DNA of 56,806 nt from Oscillospiraceae bacterium. GTDB lineage: Bacteria; Bacillota; Clostridia; UBA1381; UMGS1253. The translations under genes and the position numbers were made by a program. The DNA is taken from positions 1 through 56,806 of the forward strand of contig SVKA01000009.1 of NCBI GenBank assembly GCA_015068725.1. The letters run 5' to 3'. Below are positions 16,579 to 25,121 of the stretch, one piece after another. Numbering within the stretch: position 1 is the stretch's first letter; the number at the start of each line of letters is the position of its first letter. The notes below the pieces were generated by a model. The model was not told the origin of the DNA and did no database searches. It saw only the letters and a list, made by a program, of their open reading frames with translations.

Positions 16579-17643
16579 TCAAAGATGTGTTATTTCGAGC
16601 ATTGAAAAATCTTTATTAAGCGAGCAGATAAATTCATACGCAATTTCACCTGCGTTTTTTACCGCTTCGATTTGCAACACTTCGGTAGGTGTATGCATAT
16701 ACTTCAAAGGAAGCGACAATACAGCTGTTGCAACGCCTGTACGGCTTATTTGTACGCTCCAGGCGTTTGTACCCGTGCTTCCGCCATCGACCTCTTCTCG
16801 CGCATCAATACCTTCTTTTTGTGCAATTGCTTTTATAAGCTTTGCAAGGGGAGTACATACATTTGGGCCAAGTGAATACGAAAGGCTTCCGTTTGCTTCA
16901 AAAGCACAATCGCTGTTATCGGGCGTCTTTGCGTGTGTAACATCAATTACCAATGCAGCATCGGGCATAATCGTATATGCTGCGCATTTTGCACCCGCAA
17001 GATTTGTTTCTTCAAACGTGGAAATCACGAAATATACATCTACATCAAGCTCAGCGTCAGAAAGCTTTTGCGCTGCATACAAAAGAGAAACAACGCTTGC
17101 TCTGTCATCAAAGCTTTTACCCGTTATTTGTCCATTCAAAAGCGAAGTCGCTTTTTGTGCAAACGATACGGATGTGCCTGGCTCGACAAGTTCGCTTGCA
17201 CGCTCAAAATCAAGACCAATATCTATTGCAAGCTCATCAATCTTTAAAGTTTTTTTGTTTTCTTCGTCAGTTTGAAGGTGCGGTGGCTTTATGCCTATAA
17301 CACCTAAAAGCTTTTCTTTTCCGTGAACGATTACTTCACTGGCAGGAAGAATTCTTTCGTCAATTCCGCCTACGTTTGTAAACTTTAAAAAGCCTTTTTC
17401 ATCGACCTTTGTAACCATAAGTCCTATCTCGTCCATATGTGCATCAAGCATAATCTTTTTGGCGTTCGGATTTTTGCTTTTTTTGTGTGCAATTACACTT
17501 CCAAGAGCATCAATCGTAACCTCGTCAACGCATGGTTTAAATAACTCACAAATTTTATTTGCAATATCACTTTCAAAGCCCGAAATGCCATGAAGATTAC
17601 TTAAACTGATTATTGTGTTTTCGATTGCTTGTATATCCATCAA
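16579..17643 (-). CDS. M42-family metallo-aminopeptidase (first of three tandem copies)
   Basis: A 354-residue M42 protein. Motifs visible are DAHMDEIGL, SFDDRASV, STFEETNLAGA and VIDVTHA, so the metal ligands and the catalytic glutamate are kept. The loop that reads GGTDA in the first-described members is altered to GSTGTNAWSVQ, and the sequence ends KYMHTPTEV plus a C-terminal extension. These changes resemble the more divergent YsdC/FrvX-like branch. ATG follows GGTTTA at 17643, 29 bases after murD. It is co-transcribed with murD. Confidence 0.9.
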   Translation of the reverse strand: MMDIQAIENTIISLSNLHGISGFESDIANKICELFKPCVDEVTIDALGSVIAHKKSKNPNAKKIMLDAHMDEIGLMVTKVDEKGFLKFTNVGGIDERILPASEVIVHGKEKLLGVIGIKPPHLQTDEENKKTLKIDELAIDIGLDFERASELVEPGTSVSFAQKATSLLNGQITGKSFDDRASVVSLLYAAQKLSDAELDVDVYFVISTFEETNLAGAKCAAYTIMPDAALVIDVTHAKTPDNSDCAFEANGSLSYSLGPNVCTPLAKLIKAIAQKEGIDAREEVDGGSTGTNAWSVQISRTGVATAVLSLPLKYMHTPTEVLQIEAVKNAGEIAYEFICSLNKDFSMLEITHL

Positions 17644-17672
17644 ATAAACCTCGTTTTTGTATATTTTCCAAA

Positions 17673-19031
17673 TTAAAGATTATTTACCAATTCCTTAAAC
17701 AAATTTCCGCGTACTGCAAAGTTTTTGAACATATCAAAGCTTGCACATGCAGGGGACAGCAAAACAATATCGCCATTTGTTGCCGCCTTATATGAAAGCT
17801 TTACCGCTTCTTCAAGGCTATCGCACATAACAACATCAAAAAGCCCTGCATCATTTGCTGCTTTTTTGATTTTTGGAGCGGTTACGCCGATTAAAAACAA
17901 CTTTTTAACGTGCTTTTCAAGCACAGGTCCAAAATCATCAAATGGAATGTGCTTGTCATAGCCGCCTGCTATTAATATAACTTTTTTGTCGAACGAACGA
18001 AGGCCTGCCGTTGTACGCGTAGGGCTTGATGCAATTGAGTCGTTGTAGTATCTTACGCCGTCAAGCTCGCGAACAAGCTCGATTCTGTGCTCAACGCCGC
18101 CAAAGCTTCGCGCGATATGTCGTATAGTATCAACTGAAACTATATCTGTAAGCGCAGCTATTGCAGCCATATAATTTTCTATATTGTGTACGCCCGGGAT
18201 TTTGATTTCGTCTGCACGCATAATTTCGTCGCAGCCGTGATATACTACTCCGTCCTTTAAGTATACACAATTTTCACCCTCGGCCTTGCGTGAGAAAAAC
18301 ACAACATCAGATACAGCCTCGTTTTCAAAAGAATGTGTAATATCGTTGTCAAAGTTTAAAACAAGCTTATCATTAGCCTTTTGATGCATAAATATGTTCT
18401 TTTTTGCATCGACATATTCGTCCATATCCTTGTGCATATCAAGATGATTGGGCGAGAGGTTTGTTACAACCGCAATATCGGGGCTTTGTTTCATTGTATG
18501 AAGCTGAAAACTGCTAAGCTCAAGAACAACAAAATCGTTTTCTTTTATATTTTCAAGCTCACCGATAAGCGGGTTTCCGATGTTGCCGCCAAGCCATACG
18601 GTATAGCCTTGTTTTTCAAGCATTTTTGCTATAAGTGTTGTAGTGGTAGTTTTTCCGTCGCTTCCTGTAACGGCGATTTTTTTGGCATCGCAAACTTCAA
18701 AAAAGACCTCCATTTCAGAGGTTACAACGCTGCCGCGCTTTCTGGCTTCTGCAAGCTCGGGAATATCAAATCTCATACCGGGTGTTTTGAATATAATATC
18801 TGCATCTATGTTATCAAGATAATTATCGCCCAGATTATAGCTTATGTTATACGGTGAAAGACGTTCGATTTCATTTGTTAAATCATCCTTTTTGCGCTTA
18901 TCACATGCGGTTACAATTGCTCCGTTTTTTGCCAGAAACTCAATAAGGGGCAAATTGCTTACACCTATACCGAGCACTGTAATTTTCTTATTTTTTATTT
19001 TTTGTTTAAATTTTTCAAGCTTTAAAGACAC
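17673..19031 (-). CDS. murD: UDP-N-acetylmuramoyl-L-alanine:D-glutamate ligase
   Basis: MurD adds D-glutamate to UDP-MurNAc-L-Ala in the cytoplasm during peptidoglycan synthesis. The 452-residue protein has an N-terminal Rossmann domain, the Mur ligase ATP loop VTGSDGKTTTT (near residue 120), NLSPNHLDMH, and EHRIELV. The C-terminal domain carries YNDSIASSPTRT and the SPACASFDMF motif. Start is GTG at 19031 with GGAGGG seven bases before. It is the first gene of the operon and stands apart from the usual mur-fts cluster. The sigma-A promoter is visible upstream at 19085-19113. Confidence 0.95.
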   Translation of the reverse strand: MSLKLEKFKQKIKNKKITVLGIGVSNLPLIEFLAKNGAIVTACDKRKKDDLTNEIERLSPYNISYNLGDNYLDNIDADIIFKTPGMRFDIPELAEARKRGSVVTSEMEVFFEVCDAKKIAVTGSDGKTTTTTLIAKMLEKQGYTVWLGGNIGNPLIGELENIKENDFVVLELSSFQLHTMKQSPDIAVVTNLSPNHLDMHKDMDEYVDAKKNIFMHQKANDKLVLNFDNDITHSFENEAVSDVVFFSRKAEGENCVYLKDGVVYHGCDEIMRADEIKIPGVHNIENYMAAIAALTDIVSVDTIRHIARSFGGVEHRIELVRELDGVRYYNDSIASSPTRTTAGLRSFDKKVILIAGGYDKHIPFDDFGPVLEKHVKKLFLIGVTAPKIKKAANDAGLFDVVMCDSLEEAVKLSYKAATNGDIVLLSPACASFDMFKNFAVRGNLFKELVNNL

Positions 19032-19084
19032 AAGTTATCCCTCCAATAAAAAACTGTTAAATCAAAAAATACACTTCATATAAT

Positions 19085-19113
19085 ATTATGTGCCAAACAG
19101 GTGAAAAAGTCAA
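19085..19113 (-). promoter_or_regulatory. Sigma-A promoter of the murD-M42 operon
   Basis: On the minus strand TTGACT (19108-19113) is followed by a 17-base spacer and CATAAT (19085-19090), about 55 bases before the murD GTG. Confidence 0.65.
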
Positions 19114-19161
19114 CAGTTTGCGCAAATTTATAAGGAAAAACAAGGAAAAAGCTTATAATAT

Positions 19162-19197
19162 AAAAAAGGCTCCATTTCCTACAAAATGAAGCCTTTT
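19162..19197 (-). terminator. Terminator after dpaB
   Basis: On the minus strand AAAAGGCTTCATTTT pairs with AAATGGAGCC followed by TTTTTT, 13 bases after the dpaB stop codon. Confidence 0.75.
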
Positions 19198-19210
19198 AAC
19201 AAGGTAAAAA

Positions 19211-19789
19211 TCAAAACAATACAGGCTGAATTTGCTTTCCGTCAAGCGCACCGATAAGTGTATCACATATCAAATCCATATGAGCCACGAGTGATTTTGT
19301 TTTTTTGTAAGGATCGTCCTGGCCAAACGGTACCATATATACATTTTTGCTGTTTAAAAGTGTCATTATGTTTTTACCGCTTGCACCAAGCCCATCGTTT
19401 GTTGATACCGCCACAATAAGAGGACGCTCATTTCGAAGGTGCGCCTTTGCAGCCATAGTAGGCGCGGTGTCTGTTATGCCGCCCGCAAGCTTTCCCAAGG
19501 TGTTGCCGGTGCAAGGAGCGATTATAAGTGCATCAAGAAGCTTTTTTGGCCCTATTGGCTCGGCATCCTTGATTGTATGTATAATTTTATTTTGGCAAAT
19601 GTTTTCTATTTGATTTATAAAATCCGTGCTTGTTCCGAAGCGGGTATCCGTTGTATATGCAACACTGCTCATAATCGGCACGATATTTGCGCCTGTATTT
19701 TTCAGATTTTCAAGCTCTGCAACAACCTTTTTGAAGGTGCAAAAAGAGCCGGTCATTGCAAAGCCGATATTTTTGTTTATCAAATCCAT
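19211..19789 (-). CDS. dpaB: Dipicolinate synthase subunit B
   Basis: DpaB (SpoVFB) pairs with DpaA to oxidise dihydroxy-tetrahydrodipicolinate to dipicolinic acid in the mother cell, for export to the spore core. The 192-residue flavoprotein-like sequence shows MTGSFCTFKKV at the N-terminus, APCTGNTLGKLAGG, and VPFGQDDPYKKTKS near the C-terminus, all typical of this subunit. It begins two bases after dpaA, so the two are coupled. The presence of SpoVFAB means this species uses the dedicated DPA synthase; many Clostridium species lack it and use an EtfA-type route. Confidence 0.93.
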   Translation of the reverse strand: MDLINKNIGFAMTGSFCTFKKVVAELENLKNTGANIVPIMSSVAYTTDTRFGTSTDFINQIENICQNKIIHTIKDAEPIGPKKLLDALIIAPCTGNTLGKLAGGITDTAPTMAAKAHLRNERPLIVAVSTNDGLGASGKNIMTLLNSKNVYMVPFGQDDPYKKTKSLVAHMDLICDTLIGALDGKQIQPVLF

Positions 19790-19791
19790 AT

Positions 19792-20679
19792 TTACACCTC
19801 CAATTCATCACATATATTCAGAATGGTTTGTTTTATTATATCGCCAGCGGTTATAGGTGCTGTTCGTCCCGGAAGAGACAGCGCCCAGATTGTGCTTATT
19901 CCAAATTTGCTTGCGGCGTTAAAATCTACTCCGCCCGGCTTTGAGGCAAGGTCGATTATAAGCGTATCATGACACATATTTTCAAGCACATCCTCTGTTA
20001 TAATTTTGTGGGGCACAGTATTAAAGATTATATCATAATCCTTTACTATATCCGAAAGCTCGTTTATGTGGGCTTTTTTGTAACCATACGCATCAATCCA
20101 TGCAAAAGCTTCGTTTTTTCGTGCGCACGCACAAACCTTTGCTCCAATACCATTGAGCGCGTGGCACAAAAGCTTTCCAATTCTGCCAAAGCCGACAACA
20201 AGGCAGTTGCACGACGAAAGAGCGATTGCAGTTTCTGACAATGCGATTGAAAGGCCGCCTTCGGCTGTTAATGCGGCGTTTAAGACGGTAAAATCCTCTC
20301 TTAAAAAGTAATCAACATAATAAATGCCATGAATGTCAAGTAAAGTTTTTAGTGAATCATCAATTTTTCCACCGATAAGTATTTGGTTTGATGTCATTTG
20401 CTCAATTACCTCTCTGATTTTGATTTTTTTATCAAAAAAAGGTGCGTTTATAGCTTCTGTTTCTGACAAAGCCGGCAGAGGTAAAACGACTATGTCCGTA
20501 TTTTTTAATGTATTGCCAAGACAGTCGGAAGGCTTGATTTTTAAGTGTTGTGTATCGGGCATAAAGCCGTACACATTAACCCCGTAACCGTCCTCGCAAA
20601 GAGTGTTTGCAAGGCGTATTTGACGCATATCGCCACCAATTATTGCAAAGCTTCTTTTGTTTGAGCTTATATTGTTCAT
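19792..20679 (-). CDS. dpaA: Dipicolinate synthase subunit A
   Basis: DpaA (SpoVFA) is the NAD(P)-binding catalytic subunit of DPA synthase. From the chosen start it has 295 residues. The N-terminal IIGGDMRQIRLA and the second Rossmann motif VVGFGRIGKLLCHAL (near residue 155) are diagnostic, with DLASKPGGVDF after them. A start 12 bases further upstream is possible, but GGAG lies inside it, six bases before the ATG at 20677-20679. Located divergently to a YkvI-type gene. A sigma-K-like promoter is a possibility upstream, in line with the gene's mother-cell control in Bacillus. Confidence 0.93.
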   Translation of the reverse strand: MNNISSNKRSFAIIGGDMRQIRLANTLCEDGYGVNVYGFMPDTQHLKIKPSDCLGNTLKNTDIVVLPLPALSETEAINAPFFDKKIKIREVIEQMTSNQILIGGKIDDSLKTLLDIHGIYYVDYFLREDFTVLNAALTAEGGLSIALSETAIALSSCNCLVVGFGRIGKLLCHALNGIGAKVCACARKNEAFAWIDAYGYKKAHINELSDIVKDYDIIFNTVPHKIITEDVLENMCHDTLIIDLASKPGGVDFNAASKFGISTIWALSLPGRTAPITAGDIIKQTILNICDELEV

Positions 20680-20737
20680 ATTAATCTCCATTCTGCCTTT
20701 ATTTAATTTTGTTACAAAAAAGATTTGTGTTCATTCA

Positions 20738-20765
20738 CATTTTATGTGTTGCGGTATTTATATGT
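20738..20765 (-). promoter_or_regulatory. Possible sigma-K-type promoter of dpaAB
   Basis: On the minus strand an AC dinucleotide (20764-20765) lies 17 bases before CATAAAATG (20738-20746), one mismatch from CATANNNTA. The sigma-K consensus is short, so the match is weak evidence. Confidence 0.3.
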
Positions 20766-20840
20766 GCATGCGCCAAAGGAATAATTTTTGTGCCCGGTCA
20801 ATATTATTTATATACAAATATAAGATGTGCGGGTGATATC

Positions 20841-21887
20841 TTGAAAGAAGTAAAAAATACATTTTTAATAGCCGGAACATTCATAGCAACAGTAATAGGG
20901 GCGGGCTTTGCATCGGGGCAGGAAATACTTTCGTATTTTGTTGTGTATGGAAAAAAGAGTATCTATGGTCTTATGATAGTATGCGTTTTATTTATTTTGT
21001 GCGCTTTATGTGTGATGCTACGCACATATAAAGACGATATAAATGGTTTTGATGAATATATGTCTGTTGTATCGGGCACAAAGAGTCGTATATTCATAAA
21101 AGCGTGCATAATGCTTTTTATGTTTGCGTCATTTTGTTCAATGACAGCAGGGAACGGAGAGTTGTTTTTTGAAAATTTCAAATGTGAACGTTTTGTTGGT
21201 GCGTTTGTTATGATGCTTGTTTGCTTTGTTATTTTTTTGTTTGATTTAAAGGGAATTCTTACTGTAAATGCCGTTCTTGCACCAATTATGACAATTTCGC
21301 TTTTTGTGCTCGGCTTATGCACATTTACATTTCGTGACCAAACGGTTTTTGCAAACGGAGTTTTTGTGCGTCTTTGTGAAAATTATGTTGTTTCAGCGCT
21401 TATTTATGCTTCTTATAATCTTCTTACGGTAATTGTTATACTTTCTGAAATGAGGCCGCTTATAATCAAAAAAAGTGTTTGTTATGCTGCATCAACAATA
21501 GGTGGCAGTGCGCTTTTTGTAATAGCTTTGTCAATGTGGGCGGCAATAAAGCTCTATTATGGCAAAATAGCTTTGTCGGATATACCTTTTCTCACAATTG
21601 TATCAAGGGGAGGCGAAGGGGTAAAAATGTTTTACAGTATTATACTGTGCTTTTCAATGCTTACCACAGCAATATCGTGTGGATATGGAGTTATAGAGTG
21701 GCTTGTATCGACATTAAAAATAAAAAAGCTTGCAGCTATTATGATTTTAATAGCCGCAAGCTATCCCGTTCTTTTATTGGGTTTTACAGGTATAGTGCGA
21801 AATGTATATTCAATATTCGGATATCTCGGACTTGTAATGATTGTATACATATTAGCCGATGGAGTGCGTATGATGAACGGAAAATAA
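20841..21887 (+). CDS. YkvI-family integral membrane protein
   Basis: The protein has 348 residues from the TTG at 20841. An in-frame TTG at 20709 exists, but the family normally starts just before the first helix and GGGTGAT lies directly before 20841, so the later start is preferred. The first helix ends in GAGFASGQEI, the hallmark of this group, which is distantly related to APC/NSS-type transporters. About ten membrane segments follow. The substrate is unknown. It is transcribed divergently from dpaAB, so a link with sporulation or DPA movement is possible but unproven. Confidence 0.75.
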   Translation: MKEVKNTFLIAGTFIATVIGAGFASGQEILSYFVVYGKKSIYGLMIVCVLFILCALCVMLRTYKDDINGFDEYMSVVSGTKSRIFIKACIMLFMFASFCSMTAGNGELFFENFKCERFVGAFVMMLVCFVIFLFDLKGILTVNAVLAPIMTISLFVLGLCTFTFRDQTVFANGVFVRLCENYVVSALIYASYNLLTVIVILSEMRPLIIKKSVCYAASTIGGSALFVIALSMWAAIKLYYGKIALSDIPFLTIVSRGGEGVKMFYSIILCFSMLTTAISCGYGVIEWLVSTLKIKKLAAIMILIAASYPVLLLGFTGIVRNVYSIFGYLGLVMIVYILADGVRMMNGK

Positions 21888-21890
21888 TTT

Positions 21891-22403
21891 TTATTTATTA
21901 AAAAAGTTCTTTTTCTTGCACAATTTTGCAAGGGGAACGCCCAATACATAGCACACTGCAAGCTCGCCAACGCCTACTGTAATCATGCAATACCAGACAG
22001 CCATAGACGAATCTGTTAGAAAAAGCGGCAGGTAACTTCCAACGATAACTGCGTTAAAAAGGACAGTAGAAATTGGTGCAAGATAAATATGCTTTGTAAA
22101 AAAGTCTCGCAGAAAATATGTCGTACATGCGGCAAGAAGAGTTGCGCCCGTGCCAAACACAAGGTCAAAAAAGTTTGCGCCGAACGGCGTGAAAATGTTC
22201 GCAAGAAAGCAGCCTATTGTCACCCCGAATACAGCAGAGGGAGAGAACAGACAAAGAAGCATAAGTGCCTCTGATATGCGAAATTGTATCGGTCCATAGC
22301 TTATTGCTGAAATTCCCGGTAAAAGAGAGCAAGCGCAGTAGAGCGCAGCTATCAAAGAGGCGTAAGCCAAATTTTTGATTTTATCGTTTGTTTTTTTGTT
22401 CAT
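21891..22403 (-). CDS. queT: QueT-family queuosine-precursor transporter
   Basis: A 170-residue membrane protein with five or six helices. ISYGPIQFRISEAL followed by a helix with GCFLANIF is the conserved substrate-binding pattern of the QueT (COG4708) S-component, an ECF-type importer for preQ0/preQ1. The frame stays open upstream, but MNKK at 22403 with AGG seven bases before it is the most likely start; MKGL 21 bases upstream is an alternative. A strong promoter lies upstream. QueT genes often have a preQ1 riboswitch; none is recognisable here. Confidence 0.8.
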   Translation of the reverse strand: MNKKTNDKIKNLAYASLIAALYCACSLLPGISAISYGPIQFRISEALMLLCLFSPSAVFGVTIGCFLANIFTPFGANFFDLVFGTGATLLAACTTYFLRDFFTKHIYLAPISTVLFNAVIVGSYLPLFLTDSSMAVWYCMITVGVGELAVCYVLGVPLAKLCKKKNFFNK

Positions 22404-22455
22404 GTATATGCCTAATCCTTTCATAATGCTTGTTTTCAGGTTGCCTGACAAAGAA

Positions 22456-22484
22456 ATTATATAAAAAAAACACATTTCAGTCAA
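22456..22484 (-). promoter_or_regulatory. Strong sigma-A promoter of queT
   Basis: On the minus strand TTGACT (22479-22484), 17-base spacer, TATAAT (22456-22461). A short CAGG-CAA-CCTG hairpin lies in the leader. Confidence 0.75.
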
Positions 22485-22541
22485 GAAAAAAATGAAATAG
22501 CAGATTTTTTAAGATTATTTTATGTTTTTTCAAATTATGTG

Positions 22542-22570
22542 TTGCATAAAAAATTTCTGTGTAGTATAAT
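22542..22570 (+). promoter_or_regulatory. Sigma-A promoter of eda-kdgK
   Basis: TTGCAT (22542-22547), 17-base spacer, TATAAT (22565-22570), about 55 bases before the ATG. Confidence 0.75.
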
Positions 22571-22625
22571 GTAGTTGTAAAAAATTTGTTTTTTTAAAAA
22601 ATATATACAAAGGAGATTGTAAAAA

Positions 22626-23270
22626 ATGGATAAGGAAACAGTACTTCAAAAAATTCAAAACGTCGGACTTGTTGCTGTTGTAAGAGCAACATCAGGTGAG
22701 CAGGCAAAGAAAATTACTGATGCATGTATCGCAGGCGGCGTTGCTGCAATCGAGATGACTTTTACAGTTCCGCAGGCTGACAAAGTAATCGCAGAGGTTG
22801 CAAATACATATTCACCCGACGAGATTATTCTTGGTGCAGGAACAGTGCTTGATGCTCCCACAGCAAGACTTGCTATACTCAGTGGAGCACAGTACATCGT
22901 AAGCCCGTATTTTGACCTTGAAACAGCAAAGCTTTGTAATCGTTACCGTGTACCTTATATGCCCGGTATCATGACAATCAAAGAGGCTGTTGAAGCAATG
23001 GAAGCAGGTGCGGATATACTAAAGCTTTTCCCGGGCGAAGTTGCAGGTGCAAAGATGATAAAGGCTATTCATGGTCCTATTCCGTATGCTAAAATTATGC
23101 CTACAGGCGGTGTTAATGTTGACAATGTAGGCGAATGGATCAAAGCAGGTGCTGTTGCCGTTGGTGCAGGAAGCTGCCTCACAGGCGGAGCAAAGACAGG
23201 CGATTATGACAGCATTACAAAGATTGGTCGTCAGTTTATAGAGAATATCAAGGCTGCAAGAGCAAAATAA
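22626..23270 (+). CDS. eda: KDPG/KHG aldolase
   Basis: Eda cleaves 2-keto-3-deoxy-6-phosphogluconate to pyruvate and glyceraldehyde-3-phosphate. The 214-residue protein has the complete class I aldolase barrel: VAVVRATSGEQA, EMTFTVP, GAGTVLDA, and the Schiff-base lysine (about Lys133) in LKLFPGE, followed by MPTGGV. ATG is preceded by AAAGGAG. It forms a two-gene operon with kdgK and feeds glycolysis from hexuronates such as pectin-derived galacturonate. No uronate isomerase, dehydratase or transporter is in the window. Confidence 0.93.
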   Translation: MDKETVLQKIQNVGLVAVVRATSGEQAKKITDACIAGGVAAIEMTFTVPQADKVIAEVANTYSPDEIILGAGTVLDAPTARLAILSGAQYIVSPYFDLETAKLCNRYRVPYMPGIMTIKEAVEAMEAGADILKLFPGEVAGAKMIKAIHGPIPYAKIMPTGGVNVDNVGEWIKAGAVAVGAGSCLTGGAKTGDYDSITKIGRQFIENIKAARAK

Positions 23271-23336
23271 GCTTTTGCAGGACATACCTTGATTAAAACT
23301 GATTAGTTATTACAAAACGAAAGGATAAAATTTATC

Positions 23337-24359
23337 ATGAAAAAGATTATTACTTTTGGAGAAATTATGGTGCGTTTGCAGACGCCTGGTTATAAGCGTT
23401 TTAAGCAGGCTCAGACTCTTGAGATGACATTCGGCGGCGGCGAAGCAAACGTTGCGGTATCACTTGCAGGCTATGGTATGCATGCAAGCTTTGTAACAAA
23501 GCTTCCCTCAAATGCAGTCGCTGATGCATGTGTTGCTGAGTTTAAGAAATATGATGTTGATACAACTAACATTGTTCGTGGCGGCGACAGAATTGGCGTT
23601 TACTATGTAGAGAAGGGTGCTTCACAGAGAGCGTCAACTGTTCTTTACGACAGAGCAAATTCTGCTATCGCAACAGCAAGTAGCTCTGATTTTGACTGGG
23701 CTAAGATTTTTGAAGGTGCTGACTGGTTCCACTTTACAGGAATTACACCGGCTCTTTCAGATGAGTGTGCAGCTATCACACTTGAGGCTTGTAAGGCTGC
23801 AAAGGCTGCGGGCGTACAGGTAAGCTGCGACCTTAACTTCAGAAAGAAGCTTTGGACAAGTGAAAAAGCAGGTCAGGTTATGAGCGGTCTTATGGAGTAT
23901 GTTGATGTACTTATTGCTAACGAAGAAGATGCTGAAAAGGTATTCGGAATTAAGGCATCAGGTACAGACATCACATCGGGACAGATTTCTGATGAAGGAT
24001 ATCAGGATGTTGCAAAACAGCTTGTTGCAAAGTTTGGCGTTAAGAAGGTAGCAATCACACTTCGTGAGAGTATCTCGGCATCAATTAATAACTGGGCAGC
24101 TATGCTTTATGATGGCAAAGATTTCTATAAATCAAAGAAATATACAATAAATATCGTTGACCGTGTAGGTGGTGGCGACAGCTTTGGCGGCGGTCTTATC
24201 TATGCACTTTTGTCAGATTATTCAATGCAGGATACAATCGAGTTTGCTGTTGCAGCATCATGTCTCAAGCACACAATTGAGGGCGACTTCAACCTTATGA
24301 GTGTAGATGAAGTTAAGGCTCTTGCAGGCGGCGACGGTTCGGGCAGAGTTCAAAGATAA
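23337..24359 (+). CDS. kdgK: 2-keto-3-deoxygluconate kinase (PfkB family)
   Basis: KdgK phosphorylates KDG with ATP to give KDPG, the substrate of the aldolase upstream. The 340-residue sugar kinase starts with FGEIMVRLQTPG and has an N-terminal FGGGEANVAV. The C-terminal PfkB signature DRVGGGDSFGGG carries the catalytic Asp (near residue 282). Pairing with eda supports KDG rather than another sugar as the substrate. ATG follows GAAAGGA. A terminator ends the operon 20 bases downstream. Confidence 0.9.
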   Translation: MKKIITFGEIMVRLQTPGYKRFKQAQTLEMTFGGGEANVAVSLAGYGMHASFVTKLPSNAVADACVAEFKKYDVDTTNIVRGGDRIGVYYVEKGASQRASTVLYDRANSAIATASSSDFDWAKIFEGADWFHFTGITPALSDECAAITLEACKAAKAAGVQVSCDLNFRKKLWTSEKAGQVMSGLMEYVDVLIANEEDAEKVFGIKASGTDITSGQISDEGYQDVAKQLVAKFGVKKVAITLRESISASINNWAAMLYDGKDFYKSKKYTINIVDRVGGGDSFGGGLIYALLSDYSMQDTIEFAVAASCLKHTIEGDFNLMSVDEVKALAGGDGSGRVQR

Positions 24360-24380
24360 CATAAATCTTTATAAAAACCT

Positions 24381-24410
24381 AAAAAGCGACATAAAAAATG
24401 TCGCTTTTTT
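24381..24410 (+). terminator. Terminator of eda-kdgK
   Basis: AAAAAGCGACAT, AAAAA, ATGTCGCTTTTTT: a nine-base-pair stem with a T-run, 21 bases after kdgK. Confidence 0.85.
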
Positions 24411-24459
24411 CTTTATCTATAAAAATTCTTTAATAAAATATTAATATCAAATAAAAGTC

Positions 24460-24488
24460 TTGAATTGTATCAAAAAAAAGCATATAAT
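24460..24488 (+). promoter_or_regulatory. Sigma-A promoter before the Nudix gene
   Basis: TTGAAT (24460-24465), 17-base spacer, TATAAT (24483-24488), about 50 bases before the ATG at 24538. It may start the long transcript that runs towards the cell-shape genes. Confidence 0.7.
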
Positions 24489-24537
24489 AATAGTGTATAA
24501 TTAAAATTGGGGATTTTGTGCAAAAAGGAGAAAAACA

Positions 24538-25086
24538 ATGCTTGAAAAGGAAAAGCTTGTAAAATCAGAAAGTATATTTGAAGGACGAGTTATCAGGGTA
24601 AAGCTTGACACAGTAGAGGTTGTGCAAAACGGTAATATCACAACGCGCGAGCTTGTAGAACATCCGGGTGGCGTGGCGATTGTTGCAATTAATGACGAGG
24701 GCAAAATCTGTCTTGTAAGACAGTATCGTCGTCCGTTTGATGAAATAATGCTCGAAATTCCCGCGGGCAAGCTTGAATGGGGCGAGGACCACCGCGAATG
24801 CGGTATACGCGAGCTTAGAGAGGAAACGGGTTACAGCGCAAAAGAGTTTGTTTATCTTGGAGAATTTTATGTAACACCTGGTTTTTGTAATGAGAAAATT
24901 CATATCTATCTCGCGACGGAACTTGTTTTGGGAGAAAAGGACCTTGATGAAAACGAGTTTACAGAATCGTGCGAGTACACATTTGATGAGCTTGTGGATA
25001 TGATTATGAATAACGAAATCAAGGATGCAAAAACGGTTATTGGCATTATGAAGGCGCGTGAGTATCTTAACAGAAAAAACAAATAA
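24538..25086 (+). CDS. Nudix hydrolase, ADP-ribose pyrophosphatase type
   Basis: The protein (182 residues) has the full Nudix box in two parts, GKLEWGED and RELREETGY (about 80-102), binding the Mg ions that cleave nucleoside diphosphate-X bonds. The N-terminal strand (ESIFEGRVIRVKLDTVEV) and the EHPGGVAI segment place it in the NudF/ADP-ribose pyrophosphatase branch. It is cytoplasmic. ATG has AAAGGAG ten bases before. It comes before zapA and the U32 gene, a frequent order in Clostridia. Substrate call is by family only. Confidence 0.88.
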   Translation: MLEKEKLVKSESIFEGRVIRVKLDTVEVVQNGNITTRELVEHPGGVAIVAINDEGKICLVRQYRRPFDEIMLEIPAGKLEWGEDHRECGIRELREETGYSAKEFVYLGEFYVTPGFCNEKIHIYLATELVLGEKDLDENEFTESCEYTFDELVDMIMNNEIKDAKTVIGIMKAREYLNRKNK

Positions 25087-25121
25087 AATTTTATAGATAT
25101 TTTTTAGGAGGGGCTTTTCAC

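Noticed and set aside
22403-22461. preQ1 riboswitch before queT
   Set aside because: The leader has only a CAGG-CAA-CCTG hairpin with a three-base loop; the longer C/U/A-rich loop and the A-rich tail pairing of preQ1-I are missing, and there is not enough room for the preQ1-II class.
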